Assembly (NCBI RefSeq): GCF_001884065.1
Contig: NZ_MACH01000092.1
Location: 62,001 to 126,000 of the forward strand
Length of the DNA: 64,000 bases
Reading direction: 5' to 3'
Origin: Bacillus proteolyticus
GTDB taxonomy: Bacteria; Bacillota; Bacilli; Bacillales; Bacillaceae_G
The notes under the pieces are model-generated. The model was not told the DNA's origin. It saw nothing but the letters and a program-made list of their open reading frames with translations, and searched no databases. A program made the position numbers and the translations under genes. Positions 44,485 to 53,528 of the stretch are shown here, piece after piece; the stretch's first letter is position 1; the number at the start of each line of letters is the position of its first letter.

Positions 44485-44706
44485 GGATAAATAATTGAAG
44501 AAATATAATTTAAGTTGTTAAAAATAGGTGACTCTCACACAATGTCAATATTTAAGATAAAGTTGAGTTTCGAAGTAGATGTAAATCCCAAAATCTAAAA
44601 ATTACATTCCTTTTAAGGGTTGCAACAGACCAGAAATTAAACTTAGTAGACATGCAAAACTAAATAGTGGTGTTTCATAATGTTTTAATGATTTGGAGGG
44701 GGAATT

Positions 44707-45282
44707 TTGATAGATATTAATAGAGACGTAAGAACATCTGGCGCGTATGTTCTTTATAATAATCTATTTATTTTTCAAGTTGGTCCAACAAGAAAAGGCG
44801 ATAGATTAGGTGTAGTAAGGCTGGGAGGCCATAAAGAAAACAATGAGACAGCAGTAGAAACCGCTAAAAGAGAAGTGAAAGAAGAAGCTGCTATTGATAT
44901 TACTATATTGAGTTCACCAAGTACATACTACAAAGAGAATTGGAATGCACAATCAAAGAAAATAAAAGTAGAAAATGAAGTCGCTCCAATATTAATTATT
45001 GATAGTCCATATGAAACTTTATCTATTATGTATATTGCACATTCAGAAAATGAGCCAAATCCATCTTCTGAAACAAATGGACTATTATTACTTTCAGTAA
45101 GTGATATTAGGCTAATTTGTAGAAAGGAAATAACACTAAACGATTATATTAAGCAAGGTGGAATGGCTATATTGAAAGAAAAAGTGGATAAAGAGTTAAT
45201 CTTACAACCTTTTCCTCAACTTTTATTTTTAGCAGAACTTTCAAAAAAGGATCCTGTATTACTTCAGCAGTTTCTAAATTAG
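44707..45282 (+). CDS. NUDIX hydrolase
   Basis: TTG start behind GGAGGGGG. Hydrolyses a nucleoside-diphosphate-linked compound. The NUDIX box is GGHKENNETAVETAKREVKE plus EAAID (about residues 39-62), matching GX5EX7REXXEE; the last Gly of the box is Ala here. The C-terminal 70 residues are an extra helical part. It is a single gene with a terminator shared with the convergent SDR gene. Confidence 0.9.
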   Translation: MIDINRDVRTSGAYVLYNNLFIFQVGPTRKGDRLGVVRLGGHKENNETAVETAKREVKEEAAIDITILSSPSTYYKENWNAQSKKIKVENEVAPILIIDSPYETLSIMYIAHSENEPNPSSETNGLLLLSVSDIRLICRKEITLNDYIKQGGMAILKEKVDKELILQPFPQLLFLAELSKKDPVLLQQFLN

Positions 45283-45284
45283 CA

Positions 45285-45318
45285 ACAAAAGCCACCTTAA
45301 TAAGGGGCTTTTGTTTTA
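45285..45318. terminator. Bidirectional terminator between NUDIX and SDR genes
   Basis: CAAAAGCC and GGCTTTTG enclose CCTTAATAAGG, giving a long stem with one bulge and T-runs outside. Confidence 0.8.
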
Positions 45319-45324
45319 AATAAT

Positions 45325-46041
45325 TTAATGGTATGTGTATCCTCCATCAGGAAACAATACATTGCCTGTAGTAAAGCCATTTTGCATTAAATACAGGACA
45401 GTATGTGCAATTTCATCATTATGCCCAGGTCTCTGTACAATAGAAAGAGATTTATAAGCTTCATAAGCAGCTAGTCTATTTTCGTTTTGTTCATTTTCCC
45501 TTCGTATCGTTCCAGGAGAAACAACATTAACTCTAATTGGAGCTAATTCAACAGCTAAAGCTTTCCCTAAGCTTTCAATAGCGCCATTACAAGCTCCATA
45601 AGCAGGTGCACCTTTAAGTGGTCTTTGACTAAATGCACCGGACATTAACACAATAGATCCAGAATTAGAAAGAACAGGAATGGCATATTTTACGGCATAA
45701 TATTGAGGCCAAAACTTTCCGATAAAGCTGCTTTCGGCGATATCATCCGTAGCAGTTATTGGTCCAAGTGTGTAAGAGGCTCCTGGTGTGAATAAATGAT
45801 CAAAATTCCCAACTTTCTTGAAAAAATCTTGTAACTGGTTTTTATCTTGGTTATCCAATACATAAGTTTGAAGATGGTTGTTATTTATTACTTCTCGAGC
45901 AAGCATTAATTTTTCTTCCGAGCGTCCTGCAATAATAACATGTGCACCTTGTTCAATTGCTTGTTTTGCTGTTGCTAATCCAATACCAGAACTCCCGCCA
46001 ATGATAACGATATGTTTATTTTTTAATACAGTAATAGACAT
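45325..46041 (-). CDS. Short-chain dehydrogenase/reductase
   Basis: NAD(P)-dependent oxidoreductase of 238 residues. The Rossmann motif is IVIIGGSSGIGLATAK and the adenine-side acid and basic residues are in IIAGRSEEKL. The catalytic Ser is in SIVLMSGAFSQRP. The usual YxxxK reads YGACNGAI here, so the catalytic Lys is replaced by Asn; the Tyr remains. It is divergent from an HxlR regulator across an intergenic region with inverted repeats, the standard layout for HxlR-controlled reductases responding to reactive electrophiles. Confidence 0.88.
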   Translation of the reverse strand: MSITVLKNKHIVIIGGSSGIGLATAKQAIEQGAHVIIAGRSEEKLMLAREVINNNHLQTYVLDNQDKNQLQDFFKKVGNFDHLFTPGASYTLGPITATDDIAESSFIGKFWPQYYAVKYAIPVLSNSGSIVLMSGAFSQRPLKGAPAYGACNGAIESLGKALAVELAPIRVNVVSPGTIRRENEQNENRLAAYEAYKSLSIVQRPGHNDEIAHTVLYLMQNGFTTGNVLFPDGGYTYH

Positions 46042-46118
46042 GATTAAACATCTCCCTTAATATAAGATTTAAAATAAGTTGTGTTAATTTTATTATTCGT
46101 TAAAAAATTACTACTGAA

Positions 46119-46161
46119 AAGTACGCACTTTATATGTACTTAGTCGCGAATTTCGTACTAA
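46119..46161. promoter_or_regulatory. Inverted repeats in the SDR/HxlR intergenic region
   Basis: AAGTAC-N11-GTACTT (46119-46141) and TTAGT-N12-ACTAA (46140-46161) lie between the divergent genes. GTAC-type inverted repeats are typical HxlR-family sites, so this is the likely control region for both genes. Confidence 0.55.
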
Positions 46162-46217
46162 TCGCTTATTGTACGGATACATAATATAAAAAATTACTGG
46201 GGGGAGTGGTGAGGAAA

Positions 46218-46556
46218 ATGAATTTAGAGGAACCGAAATTAAAAGGGGGAATAGCAACATTACAAATAATCGGGGGTAAATGGAAGCCACTCATTTTATT
46301 TATATTATTAACAGATGGAACGAAACGGTTTGGTGAATTAAAGCGATTAATACCAGACATTTCTCAAGGAACATTAGCGAAGCAGCTTCGTGAACTAGAG
46401 CACGATCAACTAATAAAACGCGAGATTTATCAAGAAATACCACCTAAAGTGGAATATAGCTTAACTGAACATGGAAAAACAGTCAGTATTGTTTTGGATA
46501 GTATGTGTGGTTGGGGAAGAGGACATTTAGAATATATCGATAAAAATAAAATATAA
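46218..46556 (+). CDS. HxlR family transcriptional regulator
   Basis: Winged-helix regulator with [20 protein letters not shown] and [20 protein letters not shown], the HxlR signature. ATG 46218 behind GGGGGGAG is preferred over the GTGs inside the ribosome site; 112 residues. There is no N-terminal redox cysteine; one Cys lies near the end in DSMCGWG. It likely controls the divergent reductase through the inverted repeats between them. Confidence 0.92.
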   Translation: MNLEEPKLKGGIATLQIIGGKWKPLILFILLTDGTKRFGELKRLIPDISQGTLAKQLRELEHDQLIKREIYQEIPPKVEYSLTEHGKTVSIVLDSMCGWGRGHLEYIDKNKI

Positions 46557-46825
46557 TATTATTATGTAAACTTTATGTGGTATGTAGAAATAGTATTAAT
46601 AATTTATATTTCATAATATATAATACTATTAAAGGCTATTATACATATAATCCTCCAACTGAGGTAGGAGGGATGAAATACCATACTGTTCGAAGTAACT
46701 AGTTGTTCGGGGCTGAAAAAATGCGTATCAGATATAAAAGGAGATTTACGAAAGTATTAACTTTGAGTCTATTTCAATGATCATCATAAACATTTAATAC
46801 ATTTTAGCAAAGGGGAAATAATAAA

Positions 46826-47578
46826 ATGAATGAATTAGAGTACAAAAACTTTTATGATAAAGTGGGAAGTGAAAACGGCTGGGATTTTAGTAAGCTAAAA
46901 TGTGAGACTGTAGGAGACACTTGGGACTTTTATAGTGAAGTGAAAGAAAAATGTAAACCATCACATATTCTACTTGATGTTGGCACAGGTGGAGGAGAAA
47001 ATGTATTAAAAATAGCATCTTCAGCTGCATCACTGATTGGGATAGATAATTCTAATGGAATGATTAAAACAGCACATTCTAATTTGAATAAAGCAGGTGT
47101 ACAAAACGTTGAATTTCTTCAAATGGATTCTGAAGCTTTAACGTTTCCGCATGCTTATTTTGATATTGCTTCAAGTTGTCATGCGCCGTTTGTAGCATCT
47201 GAATTGGCAAAAGTAATAAAAAAAGGTGCTTTTTTCTTAACACAACAAGTTAGTGAACATGATAAATTAAATTTAAAAGAAGCATTTGGAAGAGGGCAAT
47301 GTTTAGGTGAAAGAGATGGTACTTTAAAAGAAAAATATGTGAGTGAACTGACTAATTCAGGATTTGAACTCGCCCAAGTACGTGAATATGATGTTACTGA
47401 TTATTACAGTACGCCTGAAGATCTCATTTTCTTATTAAAACATACTCCTATTATTCCTAGATTCGGAGAAGTGGAGGAGGATTTTAATATTTTACAAAAG
47501 TTCATTGACACTAATAGTTCTAAAAAAGGTATTCGTACGAATTCGAAAAGGTTTATGATTATTGCTGTTAAATCATAA
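46826..47578 (+). CDS. Class I SAM-dependent methyltransferase
   Basis: The ATG follows AAAGGGG. The 250 residues have LLDVGTGGGENVLKIA (SAM glycine loop), IGIDNSNGMIKTA (acid for the ribose) and a post-core ELAKVIKKGAFFLTQQ. The N-terminal cap YKNFYDKVGSENGWDFSKLK is typical of small-molecule methyltransferases of the UbiE/type-11 group. The substrate is unknown. It is single and followed by a terminator. Confidence 0.9.
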   Translation: MNELEYKNFYDKVGSENGWDFSKLKCETVGDTWDFYSEVKEKCKPSHILLDVGTGGGENVLKIASSAASLIGIDNSNGMIKTAHSNLNKAGVQNVEFLQMDSEALTFPHAYFDIASSCHAPFVASELAKVIKKGAFFLTQQVSEHDKLNLKEAFGRGQCLGERDGTLKEKYVSELTNSGFELAQVREYDVTDYYSTPEDLIFLLKHTPIIPRFGEVEEDFNILQKFIDTNSSKKGIRTNSKRFMIIAVKS

Positions 47579-47591
47579 GGTATTTTAGTGT

Positions 47592-47628
47592 AAAAGCTGC
47601 TTTTCGTTTAAGGAAAGGCAGCTTTTTT
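47592..47628 (+). terminator. Terminator of the methyltransferase gene
   Basis: AAAAGCTGC and GCAGCTTTT pair, with a partly paired middle, then TTTT. Confidence 0.8.
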
Positions 47629-47727
47629 GTAGGGAAAAAATGCAGGGAAAACTTGAAAATAATAGAAATAAATATAGTATAAATCTAAAAATCGAAATAT
47701 TAAGGATGTTTGTTGTGAAACGGTACT

Positions 47728-47931
47728 ATGGATATATATGAGGAGTTACCATCTAATATAATATTACTCCGTGCTACAGTACCAGAAATTTGGGATGAAT
47801 ATAGAAGGAAGGCAGCGAGTATTTTTAGTGAGAGAACAAGAGCGACAGTAAAACTAATCCCAAATTCGACCCATCTGTTATATTGGGATTATCCAAAAGT
47901 TATAGTAGAAGAAATAAGAAAACATTGGTAA
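47728..47931 (+). pseudogene. C-terminal remnant of an alpha/beta hydrolase
   Basis: Sixty-seven codons that match only the end of an alpha/beta hydrolase: ILLRATVPEIWDEYRRKAA, then TVKLIPNSTHLLYWDYPKVI, where the His would be the catalytic histidine. The nucleophile elbow and the rest are gone. There is no ribosome site before the ATG. A terminator follows, probably the one of the original gene. Confidence 0.7.
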
Positions 47932-47946
47932 AGTCAAATATAACTT

Positions 47947-47987
47947 AAAAAGGTTGATTCTTGTAATCTATAAGAATCAACCTTTTT
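47947..47987. terminator. Bidirectional terminator
   Basis: AAAAAGGTTGATTCTT is exactly complementary to AAGAATCAACCTTTTT around a 9-base loop. It lies between the hydrolase remnant and the AhpD-like gene, which converge. Confidence 0.85.
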
Positions 47988-48043
47988 GAAGCGTATGTAA
48001 TAAAAAATAACGTATAGAGTAAGTAAGTTGTTTGTTTAGAGTG

Positions 48044-48487
48044 TTATTTTTTAGCCGGTGTATTTCCCATTGCGATAGAAATTCTATTCCAACTATTAAT
48101 TTGATTAATAATCAAGACAAGGTCGATATATTGTTTTTCGTCATAATGTTCACATACTCGTTTATATAGGGAATCAGGAACTCTTTTAGTAGGAATAAGT
48201 GTAATATGCTCAGCTAGTTCAATAGCGACCTTTTCCTTTGCTGTATAAAAAGTACATTCATCCCAAGTACTTAAGCAATAAATTCTTTGTTCAGTCTCTC
48301 CCATTTTTCGCGCATCAGATGTATGTAAATCTATGCAGTAAGCACAGCCATTGATTTGAGAAACTCTAATTTTAATAAGCTCTCTAGTCGTTCGATTAAT
48401 CGTTGATTGTTTTGTGTACTTTTCCATGTCCATCATAATTTTCATAGCATCAGGTGCAGCATCATAGTAAGAAATTCTTTGAGTCAC
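48044..48487 (-). CDS. Carboxymuconolactone decarboxylase / AhpD-like protein
   Basis: GTG start behind AAAAGGAGTG. The 147 residues contain INGCAYCIDLHTSDARKMGE, the CxxC plus His motif of AhpD-type peroxidase partners. YDAAPDAMKIMMDMEKY starts the fold. Such proteins reduce peroxides through the thiol pair or serve as lactone decarboxylases; the redox role is more likely with both cysteines present. It is a single gene. Confidence 0.9.
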   Translation of the reverse strand: MTQRISYYDAAPDAMKIMMDMEKYTKQSTINRTTRELIKIRVSQINGCAYCIDLHTSDARKMGETEQRIYCLSTWDECTFYTAKEKVAIELAEHITLIPTKRVPDSLYKRVCEHYDEKQYIDLVLIINQINSWNRISIAMGNTPAKK

Positions 48488-48738
48488 AATACAACACTCC
48501 TTTTAGCTTTAGATATTATTCATTATATCTTGATGTGGTCGTTCATACCAATTATTTGTACTAAAACGCAAACTGCTTGAAGTTAAGATTTTATTGCATT
48601 AGCCGATAATGTTAACTTAACTGTTCTAATACAAAAGTAGTAGTTTGTTAATTAAAGTTTCAATCTCCAGATGGATTTTTCCTGTTAGTTTTTGAAATAC
48701 AATACTAATAGAAATAATGAATTTGGAGGTTTATTATA

Positions 48739-49533
48739 ATGATTACACACATTTCAGATATAAAACTACAAACTGTTTCTATAGAAGGAGTAAAACAAGT
48801 ATACGGAGATATATTATCTTTTCCAATAAAAAAAGAAACAGCATCATTTATTCAATTTGAAGTAACGCCATACACAACAATTAGTTTTCAGGAAGTGTAT
48901 GAACCAATTGCACCTGCGCATTTCGCTTTTGAGATTCCATATTCAAAATTTCATGAAACAGCAAGATGGCTTGAAGGATCTGGATTACTCATTGTGAAAT
49001 GGAAAGATGGAAATACAATTGGTGAGGAGAACGGTCTATTCAATTTATACTTTAAAGACGGAGATGGGAATCTTCTCGAAATTATCGCACATAGTTATGT
49101 TAAAGAGGATGTATTAGTCCTCCATTCACCGTTAAACATTTTATACGTAAGGGAAATTGGTCTTCCGGTTAAAAGTGTACCTGTATTTACAGAATGGTTG
49201 AAATCAAATCTAGATATGAAAACGATGGAAGATGGGGATATTTTCAACTTTGTTATTGGTGGCACTGCATATATTGTTGCGACTTGGTGGCAGAGGCCCT
49301 GGATTCCAATTGCGATGAAAGCTTTACCACCGAAAGTACATGTTTCTTTCGGAACATCTGATCAAGCATTTTTAGAACGAATCCAAAATAAATTTAAGAA
49401 AAATAGTGTTCCATTTGAAAGTAAACATAATGAAGTATTATTTATACAACATGGGTATAAATTTTCAATCTTGCATACACCGGAGTTTCATTCAGATACT
49501 CCTAGAAAATTAAACTTACCACTTTCTATATAA
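48739..49533 (+). CDS. VOC/glyoxalase superfamily protein with two domains
   Basis: The ATG follows TTTGGAGG. The 264 residues hold two vicinal-oxygen-chelate repeats: the first (about 1-125) with HISDIKLQTVSIEGVKQVYG and YFKDGDGNLLEIIAH, the second (130-260) with SPLNILYVREIGLPVKSV. The second has changed at most metal positions. Likely a dioxygenase- or glyoxalase-like enzyme or a binding protein; the substrate is unknown. A tiny frame follows. Confidence 0.85.
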   Translation: MITHISDIKLQTVSIEGVKQVYGDILSFPIKKETASFIQFEVTPYTTISFQEVYEPIAPAHFAFEIPYSKFHETARWLEGSGLLIVKWKDGNTIGEENGLFNLYFKDGDGNLLEIIAHSYVKEDVLVLHSPLNILYVREIGLPVKSVPVFTEWLKSNLDMKTMEDGDIFNFVIGGTAYIVATWWQRPWIPIAMKALPPKVHVSFGTSDQAFLERIQNKFKKNSVPFESKHNEVLFIQHGYKFSILHTPEFHSDTPRKLNLPLSI

Positions 49534-49554
49534 TTATAGGAGGTGGTAGGTTTT

Positions 49555-49626
49555 TTGCATTTCCATGAAGAAGGGTTTCAGCATAATTACACTGAATTTA
49601 TAGAGGAGTATAAGGCGTTATCCTAA
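49555..49626 (+). other. Very short frame (23 codons), probable remnant
   Basis: TTG behind ATAGGAGGTGG encodes LHFHEEGFQHNYTEFIEEYK and three more residues. The ribosome site is good, but the product is tiny and looks like the tail of a lost gene. It may also serve translational coupling to the kinase gene downstream. Confidence 0.35.
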
Positions 49627-49649
49627 TTTACTGTAAGGAGAGAAATGAA

Positions 49650-50402
49650 TTGAATTTGGGAAATCCGATAGCAAAAGGAAATACTGCTGAAATTTACCTT
49701 TGTAATAATAAAGTTGTGAAATTATTTAAAGAATACCTTCCTAATACAGAATCTCTATATGAAGCACAAAAACAGAAGTATGCATATTCACGTGGTTTAC
49801 ACGTTCCTAAAGTGTTTGAAGTTACAGAGATACAAGGTAGACAAGCGATTATTATGGAATATGTAAAAGGGAAAAGTATTGGTGAGCTTCTGCTAAATAA
49901 TTTAAGTGAAGCGGAGCATTACATAAGTATGTGTGTTAATGAACAACAAAAGATTCATGCTATTTCTGTAAGATCGGATGAAATAGAACAGATGGAAGAG
50001 AGACTTTATCGTCAAATTCAATCTGTTCAAAATCTAGATGAGAAACAAAAGAAGAATATATTGAGCAAAATGGATTCAATCGTGTTTGAACCAAGATTAT
50101 GTCATGGTGATTTTCATCCGTTTAATTTAATTATGAGTAATGATTATGTGAAAGCTATAGATTGGGTTGATGCTAGTTTAGGTGATATTCGAGCAGATGT
50201 GTTTCGAACATACTTGTTGTACTCACAATCTTCTGGAGAATTAGCTGAAATGTATTTACATATATATTGCAGGAATACCCGAATATCAAGAAATGAGATT
50301 TTTCAATGGGCACCTATTATTATTGCGGCTAGAATATCTGAAAATGTATCTGCTACAAACATTGAATATTTGAATGATCTGGTAGCACAGTATTGTAATT
50401 AA
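49650..50402 (+). CDS. Aminoglycoside phosphotransferase (APH) family kinase
   Basis: TTG start behind AAGGAGAG; the ATG at 49645 hits a stop at once. The 250 residues carry the kinase features: NPIAKGNTAEIYLCNNKVVKLF (nucleotide loop and lysine), IIMEYVKGKSIGELL (hinge), CHGDFHPFNLIM (Brenner motif with catalytic Asp) and AIDWVDASLGD (metal Asp). It phosphorylates a small hydroxyl compound; resistance to aminoglycosides is possible but unproven, since many APH-fold proteins act on metabolites. Confidence 0.88.
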   Translation: MNLGNPIAKGNTAEIYLCNNKVVKLFKEYLPNTESLYEAQKQKYAYSRGLHVPKVFEVTEIQGRQAIIMEYVKGKSIGELLLNNLSEAEHYISMCVNEQQKIHAISVRSDEIEQMEERLYRQIQSVQNLDEKQKKNILSKMDSIVFEPRLCHGDFHPFNLIMSNDYVKAIDWVDASLGDIRADVFRTYLLYSQSSGELAEMYLHIYCRNTRISRNEIFQWAPIIIAARISENVSATNIEYLNDLVAQYCN

Positions 50403-50520
50403 AGAAAAACTTTCGCCATTTTAATTTTTAAATTAAATACGTTCTAGCAATACAAACCGATGAGTAAAGGTATTGAGATTTACAATCAGATATTAAATTT
50501 GCAAAGGAGGAATCCATTTT

Positions 50521-51320
50521 ATGAAATCTTTTGAATCGATTTCAGGGGAACCTGAATGGGAGGAATCTGCTCCCGCGCTACAAATTTCGAAGCTGTATAA
50601 ACAATTCGGCGAGTTTATTGCAGTCAATCATATTGATTTAACTGTTCCGAGGGGATCTTTTTATGGAGTTGTTGGCCCTAATGGGGCAGGAAAAACTACT
50701 TCGTTGTCGATGGCTGTTGGTTTATTACGACCAGATGGCGGGAACGCTAAAGTTTTGGGGTTGATGTTTGGGGAAATCCGACACAAGCAAAGACATTGAT
50801 CGGGGTATTACCAGATGGATTGGCCTTGCCGGAAAGACTTACTGGTCGCGAATTATTAACATATATGGGCCTGTTAAGGGGAATGAGTGCCAAAGAAGTT
50901 AATCGACGAACAGAAGAATTACTTACAATACTAGAATTGAATAATGCTGAAGGAACGCTAGTTATCAATTATTCTACTGGCATGCGTAAAAAAATTGGTC
51001 TTGCACTTGCACTCCTCCATGCACCGAAATTACTCATTCTCGATGAACCATTTGAGGCGGTAGATCCTATTTCTGCAACTACAATTAAAAAGATTTTACA
51101 GAAATTTGTTAGTTCTGGTGGTTCAGTAGTATTTTCAAGTCACGTCATGGCGTTAGTTGAACAACTTTGTGATCACGTTGCAATTATTTCCAAAGGAAAA
51201 GTGGTTTCTTCAGGAACAATGGAAGATGTTTGCGGTGATGAAACGCTCGAAGACATTTTCGTTCAGCTAGTAGGCATTCCTGCTGTTAAAGGAGGAGAAC
51301 TATCTTGGTTAGTGTTTTGA
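50521..51320 (+). pseudogene. ABC transporter ATP-binding protein, broken by a one-base frameshift
   Basis: The first piece, behind AAAGGAGG, has YGVVGPNGAGKTTSL (Walker A) and ends soon after AKVLG. The second frame continues VDVWGNPTQAKTLIGVLPDG, then NYSTGMRKKIGLALAL (signature), LLILDEPFEAVDP (Walker B) and SSHVMALVEQL. Adding one G to the GGGG run at about 50757-50760 joins them exactly into a normal ATPase of about 266 residues. With the permease next door apparently intact, a sequencing error or very recent mutation is likely. If real, the transporter would be dead unless translation slips. Confidence 0.88.
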
Positions 51321-53188
51321 TTCGAATGAAGTTATCAATCCTAAAAAATTCAATGAATAGTGGTAAAGCAGTTCTTTTAACTATTACAGGAATAGTTGGT
51401 TTATTGATTGCAATTGGAACCATTGTGCTCTTTTCTTTTTATCCTACAGAACATAACGTTTCAAAAAGTATCCTATATGTGGTATTCGCTCTGTGGACAG
51501 TAGGGTGGATTTTGGGCCCGCTTCTTTCTGGGGGAGATGGAATGTTACGTCCTGAATATTTCGCGCTGCTTCCACTCACTTCATTTAAACTTGCTAGGGC
51601 GTTACTCGTTGTAGCTTTTATAGGATTAGGACCACTTGTTAGTCTTATAGCCTACGTAGGATTATTAATTTACGCAGCTAGGGTTAGCTTATATGCAACT
51701 ATAGTTGCAGTTCCAGCAATTATTTTACAGTTAATATTTGTGGTGCTGTTATCAAAAGTAGTAGCTAGTATTATTGGTGAGACGATGAAATCAAGAATAG
51801 GTATGGAATTGGGAGCAATGCTCTTTGGTTTCATCATTGCGTTTTTAAATGTAGGCTGGTATGCACTTCCTGCTATTAATGGGGAAACACTAAACGAGCC
51901 TACATTTCTTTACATGTTTCCGTCTAGTTGGGCGATACTTGCTGTAGAGTTTGCTATTCAATCCAATTGGTTATTAGCTTTTGTTTTTTTAATTGTTTTA
52001 ACAATATTATGCGGACTGCTTTTATTTATATGGACGACATTACTGATGAAAAATACAGTGAAGGATACTAAGAAAATCCAAGTTACGATTACTACTAATA
52101 AACATAGAAAAGCTCTACGAATCTTTTCAGAAACGAAAATTGGAGCAATAATTACTAAAGAATTAAAAAGTTGGGCAAGAGATCCACAACGAGGCCGTTT
52201 CCTCCGGATGGGTATTTGGATAGGAGTGTTTTATGGTATTTTAGTTACAAGCGCTCATATATCGTATTTAATGCCTTGGGCAGGGGTAATTATGATTGTT
52301 TTCACAAGTATGTTTGCCTGCAATATATATGGGTTTGATGGGAGTGCATTATGGTTAACATTAACGACGCCTGGCGCAGAACGGATTGATGTGTGTGGTC
52401 GTCAATTTGCTTGGTTGATAGCTATTGGCCCGATTGCAATTTTAACAACAATTATTTTCACTATTTATAGCGGACTTACTTTCGTTTATCCTTGGGTATT
52501 TGCAATAATTCCGGCATTACTCGGTGGAGCTGCAGGTCTTATTATGATGTTTTCTGTATTTAACTTAATCCCAATAACTGATCCTCATCGTCGCGGAAAA
52601 GGAACCGTTATCTCAGGTGATGATATGAGTGCCAGTAAAATGTTTATAACAACATGGTTAATGATGGTGATGGTATTAGCAACAGCTATACCCGCTTTGT
52701 TAGTTGTATGGATTGGGACATTACTACATATAGAGCTCTTACAATGGCTAGGTGTACTGACTGGTATTTGTACAGGAGTGTTTTTAGCTTGGGGGCTTGG
52801 TCGAATTGCTTACTTAAAACTTGAAAAAAGTGGCCCTGAGTTGCTATTTGCAATGAAAAGTGGCATGAAAATATTGCGTGATGATAACAAAAAGAAAAAT
52901 AACAGAATAGCGGCTGAATTACCTAAGAAAAAACTTGCTGTTGTTGTTCTGTTAGGATTTATGGGGATCTTTTTTTTGATTCATCAAAGTATAATACCGT
53001 TAATTTTTGAGATATTTAGTGTAGATGAAAAAGTTCGTCTTTTCTTTCTGCCTCGCTACCTGCCACATATTGTTCGTATTCCTATAATCATTATATTTGC
53101 TGTAGTAGGTATAGCATCTTTGTATAAAGCTATTTTAATTAAGAAAAGACATGGGAAGGAAAATCAATTTATAAAAGAGGAAATATAG
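51305..53188 (+). CDS. ABC transporter permease, 627 aa
   Basis: TTG start behind AAAGGAGGAG, overlapping the ATPase stop by 16 bases, so translation is coupled. The protein has some 12-14 membrane segments in two blocks, split by a cytosolic part around RKALRIFSETKIGAIITKEL. LKSWARDPQRGRFLRMGIW resembles the coupling region of large Bacillus ABC permeases. The length is about double that of simple ABC-2 permeases, so one chain may form most of the channel. The substrate is unknown; antimicrobial peptide export is a common role. Confidence 0.88.
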   Translation: MVSVLIRMKLSILKNSMNSGKAVLLTITGIVGLLIAIGTIVLFSFYPTEHNVSKSILYVVFALWTVGWILGPLLSGGDGMLRPEYFALLPLTSFKLARALLVVAFIGLGPLVSLIAYVGLLIYAARVSLYATIVAVPAIILQLIFVVLLSKVVASIIGETMKSRIGMELGAMLFGFIIAFLNVGWYALPAINGETLNEPTFLYMFPSSWAILAVEFAIQSNWLLAFVFLIVLTILCGLLLFIWTTLLMKNTVKDTKKIQVTITTNKHRKALRIFSETKIGAIITKELKSWARDPQRGRFLRMGIWIGVFYGILVTSAHISYLMPWAGVIMIVFTSMFACNIYGFDGSALWLTLTTPGAERIDVCGRQFAWLIAIGPIAILTTIIFTIYSGLTFVYPWVFAIIPALLGGAAGLIMMFSVFNLIPITDPHRRGKGTVISGDDMSASKMFITTWLMMVMVLATAIPALLVVWIGTLLHIELLQWLGVLTGICTGVFLAWGLGRIAYLKLEKSGPELLFAMKSGMKILRDDNKKKNNRIAAELPKKKLAVVVLLGFMGIFFLIHQSIIPLIFEIFSVDEKVRLFFLPRYLPHIVRIPIIIIFAVVGIASLYKAILIKKRHGKENQFIKEEI

Positions 53189-53221
53189 AATTTTTCTAAA
53201 AAATTAGTAATTACAGAATTT

Positions 53222-53528
53222 ACGCTGCTTTCATCCCACGCAGGACTTTAGTCCGTCTTTAGACGTGGGATGAAAGCAGCGTTTCTGCATAGCAAAACAT
53301 GGTATACGTTATTTATAGTCATGCAAAAGACGTAAAAACATTTGAGAACCAACAATCTGTACGGTATGGTCACAGTACCGTAGCCCACGAACCTAAACGG
53401 TCTGTTGTGGGAGTGGTAATGGCACATTGCAACCTTGTACGTCAGCGATACCAGAAATGGACTTCGCCTTTGGCAGCAAGAATCCCACTGACATTAGTCA
53501 GCTGACCCCTTTAGGGGTGGGAGTGTCA
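53222..53528 (+). mobile_element. TnpB-less IS200/IS605-type element relic
   Basis: The left end is a 19-bp perfect stem (ACGCTGCTTTCATCCCACG with 53264-53282) enclosing GGACTTTAGTCC and GTCTTTAGAC mini-hairpins. The right end has CCCAC and GTGGG enclosing TGACATTAGTCA and CCCCTTTAGGGG, and ends in GGGAGTGTCAA, the usual right end of Bacillus IS605/IS1341-type elements. About 200 bases lie between, with no transposase. The open frame across it (53299-53505) is not a protein. The structure at both ends supports an internally deleted element. The family call rests on structure and end sequence. Confidence 0.65.
53340..53528 (+). ncRNA. Candidate orphan omega-RNA-like transcript at the right end of the IS605 relic
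   Basis: In IS605-type elements the RNA that guides TnpB ends at the element's right end. Here the same region is kept without tnpB: several hairpins (ACGGTA..TACCGT and CCCACGAACC..GTTGTGGG among them) precede the right-end fold. A guide, if used, would be the sequence after TGTCAA. No promoter was identified. This is inference from family knowledge. Confidence 0.35.

Noticed and set aside
53299-53505. 68-codon frame inside the IS605 relic
   Set aside because: It runs through structured end sequences, has no ribosome site, and does not resemble TnpA or TnpB.
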